From the NCBI GenBank assembly GCA_964653285.1, contig CAZZEX010000123.1, positions 1 to 12,650 of the forward strand: a stretch of DNA of 12,650 nucleotides. The letters are read 5' to 3'. The stretch is from CAZZEX01 sp964653285. GTDB taxonomy: Bacteria; Chloroflexota; Anaerolineae; B4-G1. The notes under the pieces are model-generated. The model saw only the letters and a program-made list of their open reading frames with translations. It was not told the origin of the DNA and searched no databases. Below, piece after piece: positions 1-6,370 of this stretch; within the stretch, counting starts at the first letter, position 1; the number at the start of each line of letters is the position of its first letter. The translations under genes were made by a program, and so were the position numbers.

Positions 1-60
1 TACCTTGTTTAGCACAAGTCAAAACCCTCTTGGTTCTGGCTTGTCCAGGTTAGGTTATTG

Positions 61-666
61 TCAGGCACACTCTGAGGGCAGTTTATCATTCTTTAGTGAA
101 TTGTGGTAGCGACATAGTAACTGCAGATTTCCGAGTTCGTCGGTTCCACCCTTCGATAAGGGAATAACATGATCGATGGTCAAGTCCTCTTGTGAATCGC
201 AGTCTGGATGATTGCAAACCCAACCATCTCTTTCGATTAATGCAAGCAACAAATAGTCACGATTACTTTGAAATTCCTTTCGGCGTTTTGCTACAAGCTT
301 CTTCTTAACATCTTGCTCAACCCTTTTTCGCTTCGCTGATTGAAGCTCTTCTAGTTTGTCATCTATGCTCCGCCTGAGCGAATCACTAGCGTATTTACTC
401 GCTCTGATTCTCAATAATTCTTCTTCCCAATTATCGGGCGGATTTCTCACATCCCAAAACCAACACTCAAAATCAAAAACCTCGAACATCTCATCGAAAT
501 CAGCTATAATGGTGGATAAAAGTATCTTAACTTCTTCGTTGCTGGCAGATGTAAGAAATTCCTTAACTGCCGGGGTATTGATATCGAAGCAAAGATATCT
601 ACCACCAAATTCACTTAGAACTGAAAATGGGATATCTCTCAAGCGCAGGTCGCGTTTCCATCCCAT
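61..666 (-). CDS. HNH endonuclease with unknown N-terminal domain
   Basis: 201 residues. The last third is an HNH nuclease domain. C151 and C156 form one zinc pair with C185 and H188. DHVIPLSKGG (D165-H166) supplies the first strand, N180 lies in the middle, and YHN (H188-N189) closes the motif. All key positions are present, so the nuclease is probably active as a metal-dependent DNA endonuclease. Residues 1-80 contain no motif I recognise. Residues 85-135 are rich in K, R and E and look helical, possibly a coiled coil or DNA-binding arm. The ATG at 664-666 is preceded by AGGAG about 12 nt upstream. The gene is clearly AT-richer than the metabolic genes further along, and its start lies about 50 nt downstream of an intron relic in the same orientation, which suggests acquisition. 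It could be a restriction or other defence nuclease, or a stand-alone homing-type nuclease. The sequence does not decide between these. Confidence 0.85.
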   Translation of the reverse strand: MGWKRDLRLRDIPFSVLSEFGGRYLCFDINTPAVKEFLTSASNEEVKILLSTIIADFDEMFEVFDFECWFWDVRNPPDNWEEELLRIRASKYASDSLRRSIDDKLEELQSAKRKRVEQDVKKKLVAKRRKEFQSNRDYLLLALIERDGWVCNHPDCDSQEDLTIDHVIPLSKGGTDELGNLQLLCRYHNSLKNDKLPSECA

Positions 667-713
667 AGTTGTCTTTTTCTCCTGAGTACGTCGGTCAAAT
701 GAGTTCGCGCGGC

Positions 714-786
714 ATCGCGGTAGGACTGTCAGTCACCCAACAGCCCCCGCACAGAACCCGGTGTGCGATTTTCCCGCACCGGGCTC
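714..786 (-). mobile_element. Group II intron 3' end remnant (domains V-VI), minus strand
   Basis: Read on the minus strand, 786 to 754 folds like group II domain V. GAGCCCGG pairs with CCGGGTTC, a two-nt AC bulge follows, then an upper TGCGG/TCGCA stem with a GAAAA loop. The 5' AGC catalytic triad is present. A second hairpin follows (GGGCTGT with ACAGTCC, one G-T wobble), then CCTACCGCGAT. That fits domain VI with a candidate branch A about seven nt before an AT 3' end near 714. No reverse transcriptase ORF is attached: between 787 and 912 I see no RT motif, so this is a truncated relic. Family assignment rests on the domain V fold alone. Confidence 0.5.
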
Positions 787-912
787 TTCAGGAATACTCG
801 CTTCCGCAATCCGGTATGAGCCGCCGAAGCCACCCTTCTCGTCTTTCGCCCTCCTACAATCCGTGGTCACTCCACATCGTGGACGTTGCCGCGTCGAGGG
901 GGCAATCTTCCC

Positions 913-991
913 GGCCGGTACGGTTTCGAGTGACTGTCACGTCCGGTTCAGGAGTGGGGGCGGGGTGGGCGACCGCCTCGCTGACTATAAC
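913..991 (+). mobile_element. Group II intron 3' end remnant (part of domain V, domain VI), plus strand
   Basis: CTGTCACGTCCGGTTC (934-949) matches the 3' half of a typical domain V. It is followed by a perfect nine-bp hairpin, GCGGGGTGG/CCGCCTCGC, with a GCGA tetraloop (965-986 area), then GACTATAAC ending at 991. That is a good domain VI with a branch A seven nt before an AC end. The 5' half of domain V is degenerate: the triad reads GGC instead of AGC and the upper stem is too long, so the truncation point probably lies near 915-930. It faces the minus-strand relic head to head, with 787-912 between them; I recognise nothing else in that stretch. The end at 991 lies 15 nt from the stop codon of the convergent 1006-1758 gene. 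Confidence 0.42.
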
Positions 992-1005
992 TTGGGCTGC
1001 GCGCT

Positions 1006-1758
1006 CTATTGCCTATTACAGGGCCACTCAACTCCAGCATTCCATAAAGCCCTGATTTCGCTCTTGAAGAAATCATACCATCGCCCGTCTTTTGCTCGAA
1101 GCACAAATCTAGGCAACGAGTCACTCGCTACTCGAAAGCAGTAGTGCTCCAGGTAGAGCACACCTGAAGCCATATCGGGGTTCACAGCGGTGACACCATA
1201 TGCCAAAGGGTGCCGTATCGTGCGAACTTCGAGCTTGTCAGGGGAAATCTTGCGCAGGTCGCATAGTAACTGCAAATTGAATCGTATCTCGTTGCTCTTA
1301 GGCTTCATTTCTCTACGTGCATAGTTCCGTGCCACAGCCATTTCAATTCCTGCACCCTCTGGATGAACAAGTAGGACTTTTATAGTATGGCCCTGATGGA
1401 GTTTTTGCTCTAACATAGGATAGTTGGCTTGGACTGTTCGGCGCAGGCTGACGCCAATTAACCATAACTCTTCTGCCGTTTCAAAATCATCCTTGAAACT
1501 CGAAGGGTATTCTTCCATATAGAAGCTGTCTATTGACTGAGACTGTCTTTGTAGTAATTTCTCAATGCGGTATCGGTTGCCAAGGCTACTAATTGCAAGT
1601 AGTCCAAGAACAGCCAGAGTGATCGGTGCCAAGTATATTTGTGGGGCAACGCCAGCAAGGTTGAGAATGGCAAGACTGACAGCTACTATCACGGTAATGT
1701 ATAGGTCAATATTCTCACCACTTCGGAGGTCATCCCAAATACGTCGAAGAACTTGCAT
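1006..1758 (-). CDS. Two-TM membrane protein with PLD-like (DUF5919-like) cytoplasmic domain
   Basis: 250 residues. Two hydrophobic helices lie near residues 18-37 and 41-60 with a very short turn, so the protein should be a hairpin in the membrane with a large C-terminal cytoplasmic domain. From about residue 92 the pattern ELWLIGVSLRR, then TIKVLLVHPEG, then VRTIRHPL and SGVLYLEHYCFR resembles the phospholipase D-like fold in the DUF5919 style. No HxKxxxxD catalytic motif is present, so enzymatic activity is doubtful. Proteins pairing two TM helices with such a domain are often found among defence or signalling genes; a role here is inference. The ATG at 1756-1758 has AGAGG about six nt upstream. 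Like the HNH gene it is AT-richer than its neighbours to the right. Family assignment is tentative; the membrane topology is firmer. Confidence 0.7.
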   Translation of the reverse strand: MQVLRRIWDDLRSGENIDLYITVIVAVSLAILNLAGVAPQIYLAPITLAVLGLLAISSLGNRYRIEKLLQRQSQSIDSFYMEEYPSSFKDDFETAEELWLIGVSLRRTVQANYPMLEQKLHQGHTIKVLLVHPEGAGIEMAVARNYARREMKPKSNEIRFNLQLLCDLRKISPDKLEVRTIRHPLAYGVTAVNPDMASGVLYLEHYCFRVASDSLPRFVLRAKDGRWYDFFKSEIRALWNAGVEWPCNRQ

Positions 1759-1837
1759 AGCAAACCTCTCACTTCACTATTAGGAACTATGGCTTCAGAC
1801 TGCCACGAAGGCGGCCCAACAAGTGCTATCCCCTCAA

Positions 1838-3394
1838 CTACCCCACCACAAACCCCGCCAGCCGCGCCGCGGCCGCGTTGCACCCGCAGACAACCGCCCC
1901 CGCCTCCTCCAACGCCCGCACGCAGCCGCCCAACCCCTGCGGGTCACCTTCCGTCCCCGTCACCGAGGTCACGACGATCAACTCCCGCCCCTCGCTGGCG
2001 GCTCGCTCCCGTGCCTGACGGATGGCCGGCCCCAGTTCGCCCGCCGGGTCGGGGTGCGCGCCGTACCCCAGCACCACGTCTAGCAGGATCACCGCCACCT
2101 CTGGATCGAGTGCCTCCTGCATCAGACGGCGGATGCGCAGGTCGTGGTCAATCATCGGGTGGGGGCGGCCCACGGTGAACTCGTCCTCCCCCAGGTCCAC
2201 CGCGCAGTGGTCCGCGCTCCGGGTGGCGTCCTCCAACTTCAGCCGGGGGTGCAGCGCCACGTTGGAGAGCACGTCCCCCAGAACCTCCTCCCATAAGACG
2301 AGCGCCTCGGCCGCCAGCGTCCCGCCGCTGAAGAGGCCGCGCAGATACTTCTGGCCCGGCTTCAGGCGCTTCTTCAACCCGGCCGCCTGAGCCTTCAGGT
2401 CCACTGTTTCCCGCTCGATCACCTCGTCGGCTGAAGGCCCCTCGTAGCCCTCCACCTCCGCCGCGGCCAGATAGGCCGCCTCCTGGAGCGTGCGAGCCGG
2501 GATACCGCCGGCAGCGACGACGGGCGCGGGGTCCCCGCCCAGGAAGCAGACCACTGTCGGTTTGTCGCTCTCCCTCACCTGCTCCAGCACCCGCCGGGCG
2601 ACGACCGGAGCCGGGGGCTTGGAGACCAGCAGTAGCACCTGTGTCTCGGGATCGGCCTGGAGCGCCTTGAGTCCCTCTATCATCATAATGCCGCCGACCG
2701 CCTCCTTCAGGTCCCGCCCGCCGGTGCCGATTCCCTGACTGACGCCGGCGCCCAGTTTGGCCAGCAGTGTGCTCACCTCCTGCAGGCCGGTGCCCGCCGC
2801 CGCGACGATGCCGACCGGCCCGCGAGGCACGACGTTGGCGAACCCCAGCGCGACCCCGTTGATGATCGCCGTGCCACAATCGGCCCCCATCATCAGCAGG
2901 CCGTGCTCCGCCGCGTACTTCTTCAGGGCCACCTCGTCCTCGATGGGCACGTTGTCGCTGAATAGAAGGACGTGGAGCCCGCTTCGCAGCGCCTCCCACG
3001 CCTCGGCGGCAGCGTACTGCCCGGCCACGGAGATGACTGCCAGGTTGGCCTCGGGGTTACTTCGCACTGCTCCCCGGATCGTGCGGGGCTGGAAGGCCAC
3101 CGCTACTCCGGCCGCCTCTGGCCGCCGTGCCAGGTGCTTCTCTGCTATTTCCAGCGCGTGGTCGGCAGCGGCGTCGTTTTCGGCCCGGGCGACGACGACC
3201 AGGTCGTTGGCGGTGGCCGCCTCGATCTCCGGCAGGAGCAGCCTGGCCTCCCGCAGGATGGATTTGTTGGCCTCGGTCGCCATCACGACGGCCGCATCAA
3301 CGATGCCGGGAAGTTGGGTCAGTTCACGCGCAGTCTCCATCAGGGCGACAGAATCGTGGTATTCACTGGGCTTGATCAGATATTTCGTGGGCAA
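1838..3394 (-). CDS. fdrA (allF): FdrA / oxamate carbamoyltransferase subunit AllF
   Basis: 518 residues, close to the usual FdrA length (E. coli about 555). FdrA belongs to the succinyl-CoA synthetase alpha-like superfamily. In E. coli it is the AllF subunit of oxamate carbamoyltransferase, which with AllG and AllH converts oxalurate and phosphate to oxamate and carbamoyl phosphate in allantoin breakdown. Recognisable stretches are MGADCGTAIING (169-180), the glycine-rich VGIVAAAGTGLQEV, GIGTGGRDLKEAVGG (221-235), and a C-terminal half with LLDVVLGYGAHPDPAG. The start is TTG at 3392-3394, supported by AAGGAGG five nt upstream. A minus-strand promoter lies about 180 nt upstream. The DUF2877/AllH partner is at 6336-7412. 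No AllG gene is visible in the window. The family call is strong; the exact reaction in this organism is inferred. Confidence 0.9.
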   Translation of the reverse strand: MPTKYLIKPSEYHDSVALMETARELTQLPGIVDAAVVMATEANKSILREARLLLPEIEAATANDLVVVARAENDAAADHALEIAEKHLARRPEAAGVAVAFQPRTIRGAVRSNPEANLAVISVAGQYAAAEAWEALRSGLHVLLFSDNVPIEDEVALKKYAAEHGLLMMGADCGTAIINGVALGFANVVPRGPVGIVAAAGTGLQEVSTLLAKLGAGVSQGIGTGGRDLKEAVGGIMMIEGLKALQADPETQVLLLVSKPPAPVVARRVLEQVRESDKPTVVCFLGGDPAPVVAAGGIPARTLQEAAYLAAAEVEGYEGPSADEVIERETVDLKAQAAGLKKRLKPGQKYLRGLFSGGTLAAEALVLWEEVLGDVLSNVALHPRLKLEDATRSADHCAVDLGEDEFTVGRPHPMIDHDLRIRRLMQEALDPEVAVILLDVVLGYGAHPDPAGELGPAIRQARERAASEGRELIVVTSVTGTEGDPQGLGGCVRALEEAGAVVCGCNAAAARLAGFVVG

Positions 3395-3419
3395 GTGACC
3401 CTCCTTACAATAAACGCAG

Positions 3420-3451
3420 ACACCGACCCCGGCTGCGCCGGTGGTCGGTGT
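3420..3451 (-). promoter_or_regulatory. Strong hairpin in the fdrA leader
   Basis: ACACCGACC (3420-3428) pairs perfectly with GGTCGGTGT (3443-3451). The stem continues with CCGGC/GCCGG, a one-nt bulge and a TGC loop, giving about 14 bp. It ends 14 nt before the fdrA Shine-Dalgarno on the minus strand. No U-tract follows, so it is not a classic terminator. It may be a leader element affecting RNA stability or translation, or a repeat-derived palindrome. Confidence 0.5.
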
Positions 3452-3468
3452 TCAACCTGCGATATGAT

Positions 3469-3491
3469 GGGCGGGCGGACGAACCCCGCCC
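3469..3491. repeat. Seven-bp palindrome in the fdrA leader
   Basis: GGGCGGG (3469-3475) and CCCGCCC (3485-3491) are perfect complements around a nine-nt loop. It lies just beyond the stronger 3420-3451 hairpin in the same leader, so an RNA from the upstream minus promoter would carry two hairpins in series. Function unknown. Confidence 0.35.
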
Positions 3492-3569
3492 TATCTCCAC
3501 AGATACTCTCTATCACGAACGCCTGACTCCTGATTGGTCAAGTGTGCCTTTTGATAGTCAAGTGACATC

Positions 3570-3598
3570 TATATATACCCCTATGCCGACAATGTCAA
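3570..3598 (-). promoter_or_regulatory. Sigma70-type promoter for fdrA
   Basis: Read on the minus strand: TTGACA (-35, 3598-3593), 17-nt spacer, TATATA (-10, 3575-3570). The -35 is perfect consensus. It points at fdrA, giving a leader of roughly 170 nt that holds the two hairpins above. It is back to back with the plus promoter at 3631-3658. Confidence 0.55.
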
Positions 3599-3630
3599 AT
3601 TGGCAAACTCCGCGCGCTGCGCCGCTACGC

Positions 3631-3658
3631 TTGACACCCAATGTTTCAACACTATAAT
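3631..3658 (+). promoter_or_regulatory. Consensus sigma70-type promoter
   Basis: TTGACA (3631-3636), 16-nt spacer, TATAAT (3653-3658): both hexamers are perfect consensus. The predicted start is near 3665, just at the front edge of the carboxyltransferase remnant. The first intact gene downstream is the Nudix hydrolase at 3990. The promoter may have belonged to an older gene and now drives the Nudix gene through the remnant. Confidence 0.6.
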
Positions 3659-3668
3659 TCAACACACT

Positions 3669-3949
3669 GTGCTGGGGGCGGAGGGGGCGGTCAACATCTT
3701 CGAAAATGCTTCGTTCGGCAAGGTCTCCGACCGCAGCCGGGTGGGGCTCGGTCAGAGACCTTCGCCCAACGACGAGGGCGGCTATTTTCGGAACAGTTCG
3801 GCAGTCCTTGCGCAGCGGCGGCCAGCGGCCACGTGGACGACGTGATCCTGCTCAGCGAGACGCGGTCCAAACTGATCGCCGCGCTGGACTTTCTGCGAGA
3901 TAAACAGGCCACGCCGCTGCCTAAGAAGCACGGGAACCTGCCGCTGTGA
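3669..3949 (+). pseudogene. Remnant of acyl-CoA carboxylase carboxyltransferase (PccB-like) C-terminus
   Basis: In one frame 3669-3701 reads VLGAEGAVNIF, the conserved 'MGAEGAVNI' block of propionyl/acetyl-CoA carboxylase beta subunits. After a break the other frame reads FSEQFGSPCAAAASGHVDDV, then SETRSKLIAALDFLRDKQ, ending KKHGNLPL and a stop at 3947-3949. That is the usual C-terminus of the family (…G-VDDVI-P-ETR…KHGNIPL). Everything upstream of the GAEGAVNI block (more than 80 percent of the enzyme) is missing. The two fragments are in different frames, and a 43-nt palindrome sits between them. It is therefore a decayed, nonfunctional gene. The homology call is confident because both diagnostic blocks are present in the right order. 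Confidence 0.75.
3720..3762. repeat. 43-nt palindromic element inside the pccB-like remnant
   Basis: AAGGTCTC (3720-3727) and GAGACCTT (3755-3762) are perfect complements. The inner arms CGACCGCAGCC and GGGCTCGGTC extend the stem to about 19 bp with one mismatch and one bulge around a GGTG-type loop. It separates the two recognisable carboxyltransferase fragments and lies at the frame break. It looks like a dispersed REP/MITE-type palindrome, but no second copy occurs in this window. Confidence 0.55.
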
Positions 3950-3989
3950 AGGGGCCTGGTTTCTGGTAATATCTAAGGAGCTTTGAGCC

Positions 3990-4538
3990 ATGCAACCCTG
4001 GAAAACCCTCTCACGCCGCGTCATTCTGAATCACAGCAAATACTTGATCGTTGAGAACCATACCGTCGAGTTGCCCGACGGTCGAGTCATTTCGGAATGG
4101 CCCTGGTTAATCACACCTGACTACGCCATTGTGTTGGTTGAGACCGAAGACGGCGAGTTTCTCTGCTTTCGCCAGACAAAATACGGCGTGGATGGTACAT
4201 CGTTGGCCCCTGTGGGAGGATACCTTGAGCCGGGTGAGTACCCGCTGGCCGCGGCGCAACGTGAACTACTGGAAGAGGCCGGCTACGAGGCGTCGAGTTG
4301 GATCAATCTGGGGCACTACAGAGTGGACGGCAACCGCGGTGCAGGTGTGGCGTACCTGTTTCTGGCCCGTGGTGCGCGCCGCGTGGCTGAGCCCGACGCC
4401 GATGACCTGGAAGAGCAAGAACTGCTCCGTCTCAGTCGCTCCGAGATACGAGCCGCGCTTGCAGCCGGCGAGTTCAAAGTGTTGCCGTGGGCGACCACCG
4501 TGGCATTGGCATTGCTCTACCTGGACAGGGGGGATTGA
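3990..4538 (+). CDS. Nudix hydrolase, ADP-ribose pyrophosphatase-like
   Basis: 182 residues. A complete Nudix box (Gx5Ex7REUxEExGU) spans 77-99: G77, E83, R91-E92, E95-E96 and G98 are all present, so metal binding and catalysis should be intact. An N-terminal beta domain (residues 1-45, with HTVELPDGRVISEW) and a 'GGYLEPGE' entry are typical of the ADP-ribose/NudF-type branch, which hydrolyses ADP-ribose or other nucleoside-diphosphate sugars. The exact substrate cannot be fixed. The ATG at 3990 has AAGGAG nine nt upstream. It lies 40 nt after the pccB-like remnant and 125 nt before the L,D-transpeptidase gene in the same direction. The consensus promoter at 3631-3658 is the likely driver. 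Confidence 0.88.
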   Translation: MQPWKTLSRRVILNHSKYLIVENHTVELPDGRVISEWPWLITPDYAIVLVETEDGEFLCFRQTKYGVDGTSLAPVGGYLEPGEYPLAAAQRELLEEAGYEASSWINLGHYRVDGNRGAGVAYLFLARGARRVAEPDADDLEEQELLRLSRSEIRAALAAGEFKVLPWATTVALALLYLDRGD

Positions 4539-4663
4539 ATGGAGAACCCAATCGTAGTCGCCACTACGTCCCCCCGCATTCAGGGAGGCAACGGTGAGCG
4601 GAATTGACCTGAGCGGACTTCTGGGGGGCCTCCTCTTCATTTCACCGTAGGAGGACGAGAGAC

Positions 4664-6250
4664 GTGCGAAAGGGTTTGCGCCTGGTGGCAGTGGGTCTGG
4701 CGGTCCTGCTGGCTGTCTGCATCGTGGCGGGCGGGGGAATGCTTGCTTACCCCGTCGCCTACAACGACCGCATCTATCCAGGCGTCTCCGTACACGACGT
4801 GGATGTGGGCGGGCTGACGGTGGAGGAGGCCACGGTTGTGCTGGTCGAGAGCCTGCCGGACCTGGCTGCTCAGGTGATCGAACTGCGCGCCGGGGAGGAC
4901 GTCTGGCAGTTCAGTTGGGCCGACACAGGGCAGGGCTACGACTATGCCGGCACGGCGGTGGCCGCCCACCAGGTCGCCCGTCGGGGAGCGTGGTACGAGC
5001 GGGTTCCGTCGGCCTGGCGCGTCAGGCTGCGGGGACATCGAATAGAGCCGCTCGTCACCCTGGCCGATCCGGCCCAGGTCGTGGCCGCGTTGGAAGGGGT
5101 GGCCCCCGCTGTTTTCGCGCCGCCGGTAGATGCCCAACTGCGGATCGGCCCCGACACCGTTGATCCCTCCCCCGGTCAGCCCGGGAGGGCGCTCGATGTG
5201 GAGGCCAGCGGAGCGCAGGTGCTCCGGGCGCTGGCGGACACCGCGAAGGAACTCCCCCCCGCTTCGGGGGGGCCGGGGGGGGTAGCAGAGGTCGAGTTAG
5301 TGACGGCGGTCGTGTACCCTCGCCTCTCCGAACCGGAGCCGGCCTGCACGCTGGCCCGGTCGCTCCTGGCGCAGCCCTTCACGCTCGTCGCCGACGACCC
5401 GTTGACCGGCTATCGCACCGATCTCATGGCCCCACCGGAACGGGTGGCAACCTGGCTGCGGGCGGTCCCTGAATACACGTCGGATACCGCCCGTATGGCG
5501 CTGGAGGTGGACGAGGCGGCGGTGCGGGCCTGGCTGCAAGAGATTGCGCCGCAGTTGGGGCCTGAACGATTGCTGGACGTCACCGAGACGTTGACGCGCA
5601 TGGTGGTAGCACTGACCGCTGGTGAGCACCAGGTTCAGTCCCGCGTCCGGCACGCCGAGAGCACCTATGCGGTCCAACCTGGCGACAATTTTTTCGACAT
5701 CGCCTACCATTTTGGCTTTCCCCAGTGGCGGCTGGAGGAGGCCAATCCCGACGTGAACCCAGAGGCACTGGCCATTGGAATGGAGTTGGTCATTCCCTCT
5801 ATTGACGTCCTCTTCCCTCATCCGCTGGTGCCCGGCAAGCGCATCGAGATCAGCCTGCCGGAACAGCGGCTGCGTGCCTACGAGGATGGGCAACCGATCT
5901 ACGACTTCACCTGCTCAAGTGGGATGACGAGCACGCCGACCATCGCCGGACAGTTCCAGGTGCTCTTCAAGGAGCCAAGCGCCTACGCCTCGCGCTGGGG
6001 GCTGGAGATGCCCTACTTTATGGCCGTCTACCAGGAAGGGCCGGATTTTTCCAACGGCATCCACGAATTGCCGATCACGTCTTCTGGAAAGCGGCTGTGG
6101 GCCGGCGTCCTGGGCTGGCCGGCCTCCTATGGTTGCATTATCCTCAACGTCGGTGATGCCGAGGCGCTCTACAACTGGGCTCCAGTGGGGACGCTGGTGC
6201 GCATCACGGGCGTGGCACCGGGGACACCGGTCCACGGGGAAGAGCAGTGA
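4664..6250 (+). CDS. Membrane-anchored LysM / L,D-transpeptidase (YkuD) with VanW-type N-terminal domain
   Basis: 528 residues. A signal anchor lies at about 7-28 (one TM helix after MRKGLR). Next is a VanW-type peptidoglycan-binding region (PG_binding_4-like; RIYPGVSVHDVDVGGLTVEEA at 36-56 starts it). A LysM repeat spans 334-379 (TYAVQPGDNFFDIAYHFG … LVIPS), and a YkuD catalytic domain spans about 388-517. Catalytic H467 (GIHELP) and C491 (ASYGC) are present. It would sit on the outer membrane face and form 3-3 peptide cross-links or related links in the wall. The usual SHGC motif reads SYGC (488-491). GTG start at 4664 with AGGAGG nine nt upstream. Residues 197-208 (LPPASGGPGGVA) are encoded by a palindromic repeat also found in the allH gene of this window, so this stretch looks like an in-frame insertion in the VanW-type region. 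Confidence 0.9.
   Translation: MRKGLRLVAVGLAVLLAVCIVAGGGMLAYPVAYNDRIYPGVSVHDVDVGGLTVEEATVVLVESLPDLAAQVIELRAGEDVWQFSWADTGQGYDYAGTAVAAHQVARRGAWYERVPSAWRVRLRGHRIEPLVTLADPAQVVAALEGVAPAVFAPPVDAQLRIGPDTVDPSPGQPGRALDVEASGAQVLRALADTAKELPPASGGPGGVAEVELVTAVVYPRLSEPEPACTLARSLLAQPFTLVADDPLTGYRTDLMAPPERVATWLRAVPEYTSDTARMALEVDEAAVRAWLQEIAPQLGPERLLDVTETLTRMVVALTAGEHQVQSRVRHAESTYAVQPGDNFFDIAYHFGFPQWRLEEANPDVNPEALAIGMELVIPSIDVLFPHPLVPGKRIEISLPEQRLRAYEDGQPIYDFTCSSGMTSTPTIAGQFQVLFKEPSAYASRWGLEMPYFMAVYQEGPDFSNGIHELPITSSGKRLWAGVLGWPASYGCIILNVGDAEALYNWAPVGTLVRITGVAPGTPVHGEEQ
5252..5286 (+). repeat. Coding palindromic repeat, copy 1
   Basis: 35 nt: CT, seven C, GCTTC, seven G, CC, eight G, then TAGC. The C-run and G-run fold on a short GCTTC loop. 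The reverse complement of 6544-6578 is identical at 34 of 35 positions (the single difference is at 5273). It is read as LPPASGGPGGVA in the L,D-transpeptidase, the same frame as the other copy. The flanking sequences are unrelated. Confidence 0.85.
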
Positions 6251-6257
6251 CCTCGAC

Positions 6258-6370
6258 CGCTGAATCGCTGAACCCGCTGAACGCGCTGAGACCGCTGATT
6301 GTCATTCCTTCAGTGTTCTCATCCTCCTCAGTGGTTCAACGACCCCGCTGAATGGCGCTGACGGCGCTGA
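6258..6370. repeat. Degenerate CGCTGA array (about 9-bp period)
   Basis: CGCTGA starts at 6258, 6266, 6275, 6284 and 6293, then again at 6346, 6356 and 6365, so the period is 8-10 nt. Between the clusters (6300-6345) the sequence is TC/CAG rich. The first cluster fills the gap between the convergent L,D-transpeptidase and allH genes. The second encodes the last dozen residues of the allH product (SLSAVSAIQRG), so the array spans the allH stop codon. Confidence 0.65.

Noticed and set aside
669..1144. Plus-strand ORFs across the intron relics
   Set aside because: They read straight through structured intron domains and have no recognisable protein features.
1006..1758. Catalytic phospholipase D activity for the two-TM protein
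   Set aside because: No HxKxxxxD motif is present, so only the fold resemblance is reported.
1753..3526. Long antisense ORFs across fdrA
   Set aside because: They are low-complexity readings (Pro/Ser/Arg/Ala-rich) of a GC-rich gene in other frames and match no family.
4539..4607. A 22-codon ATG ORF directly after the Nudix stop
   Set aside because: The first residues (IVVATTSP) faintly recall small metal-binding proteins, but it stops after 22 codons and overlaps the other tiny ORF. No support for a gene.
4594..4650. An 18-codon ORF (GTG start, SGIDLSGLLGGLLFISP) ahead of the L,D-transpeptidase
   Set aside because: A GGGAGG lies upstream, but the ORF is short, has no recognisable family and its stop overlaps the next gene's ribosome-binding site. 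It could be a leader peptide, but nothing in the sequence demands it.
4637..5893. Long minus-strand ORFs across the L,D-transpeptidase gene
   Set aside because: The plus-strand frame carries clear signal anchor, LysM and YkuD features and a good start; the antisense readings have none.
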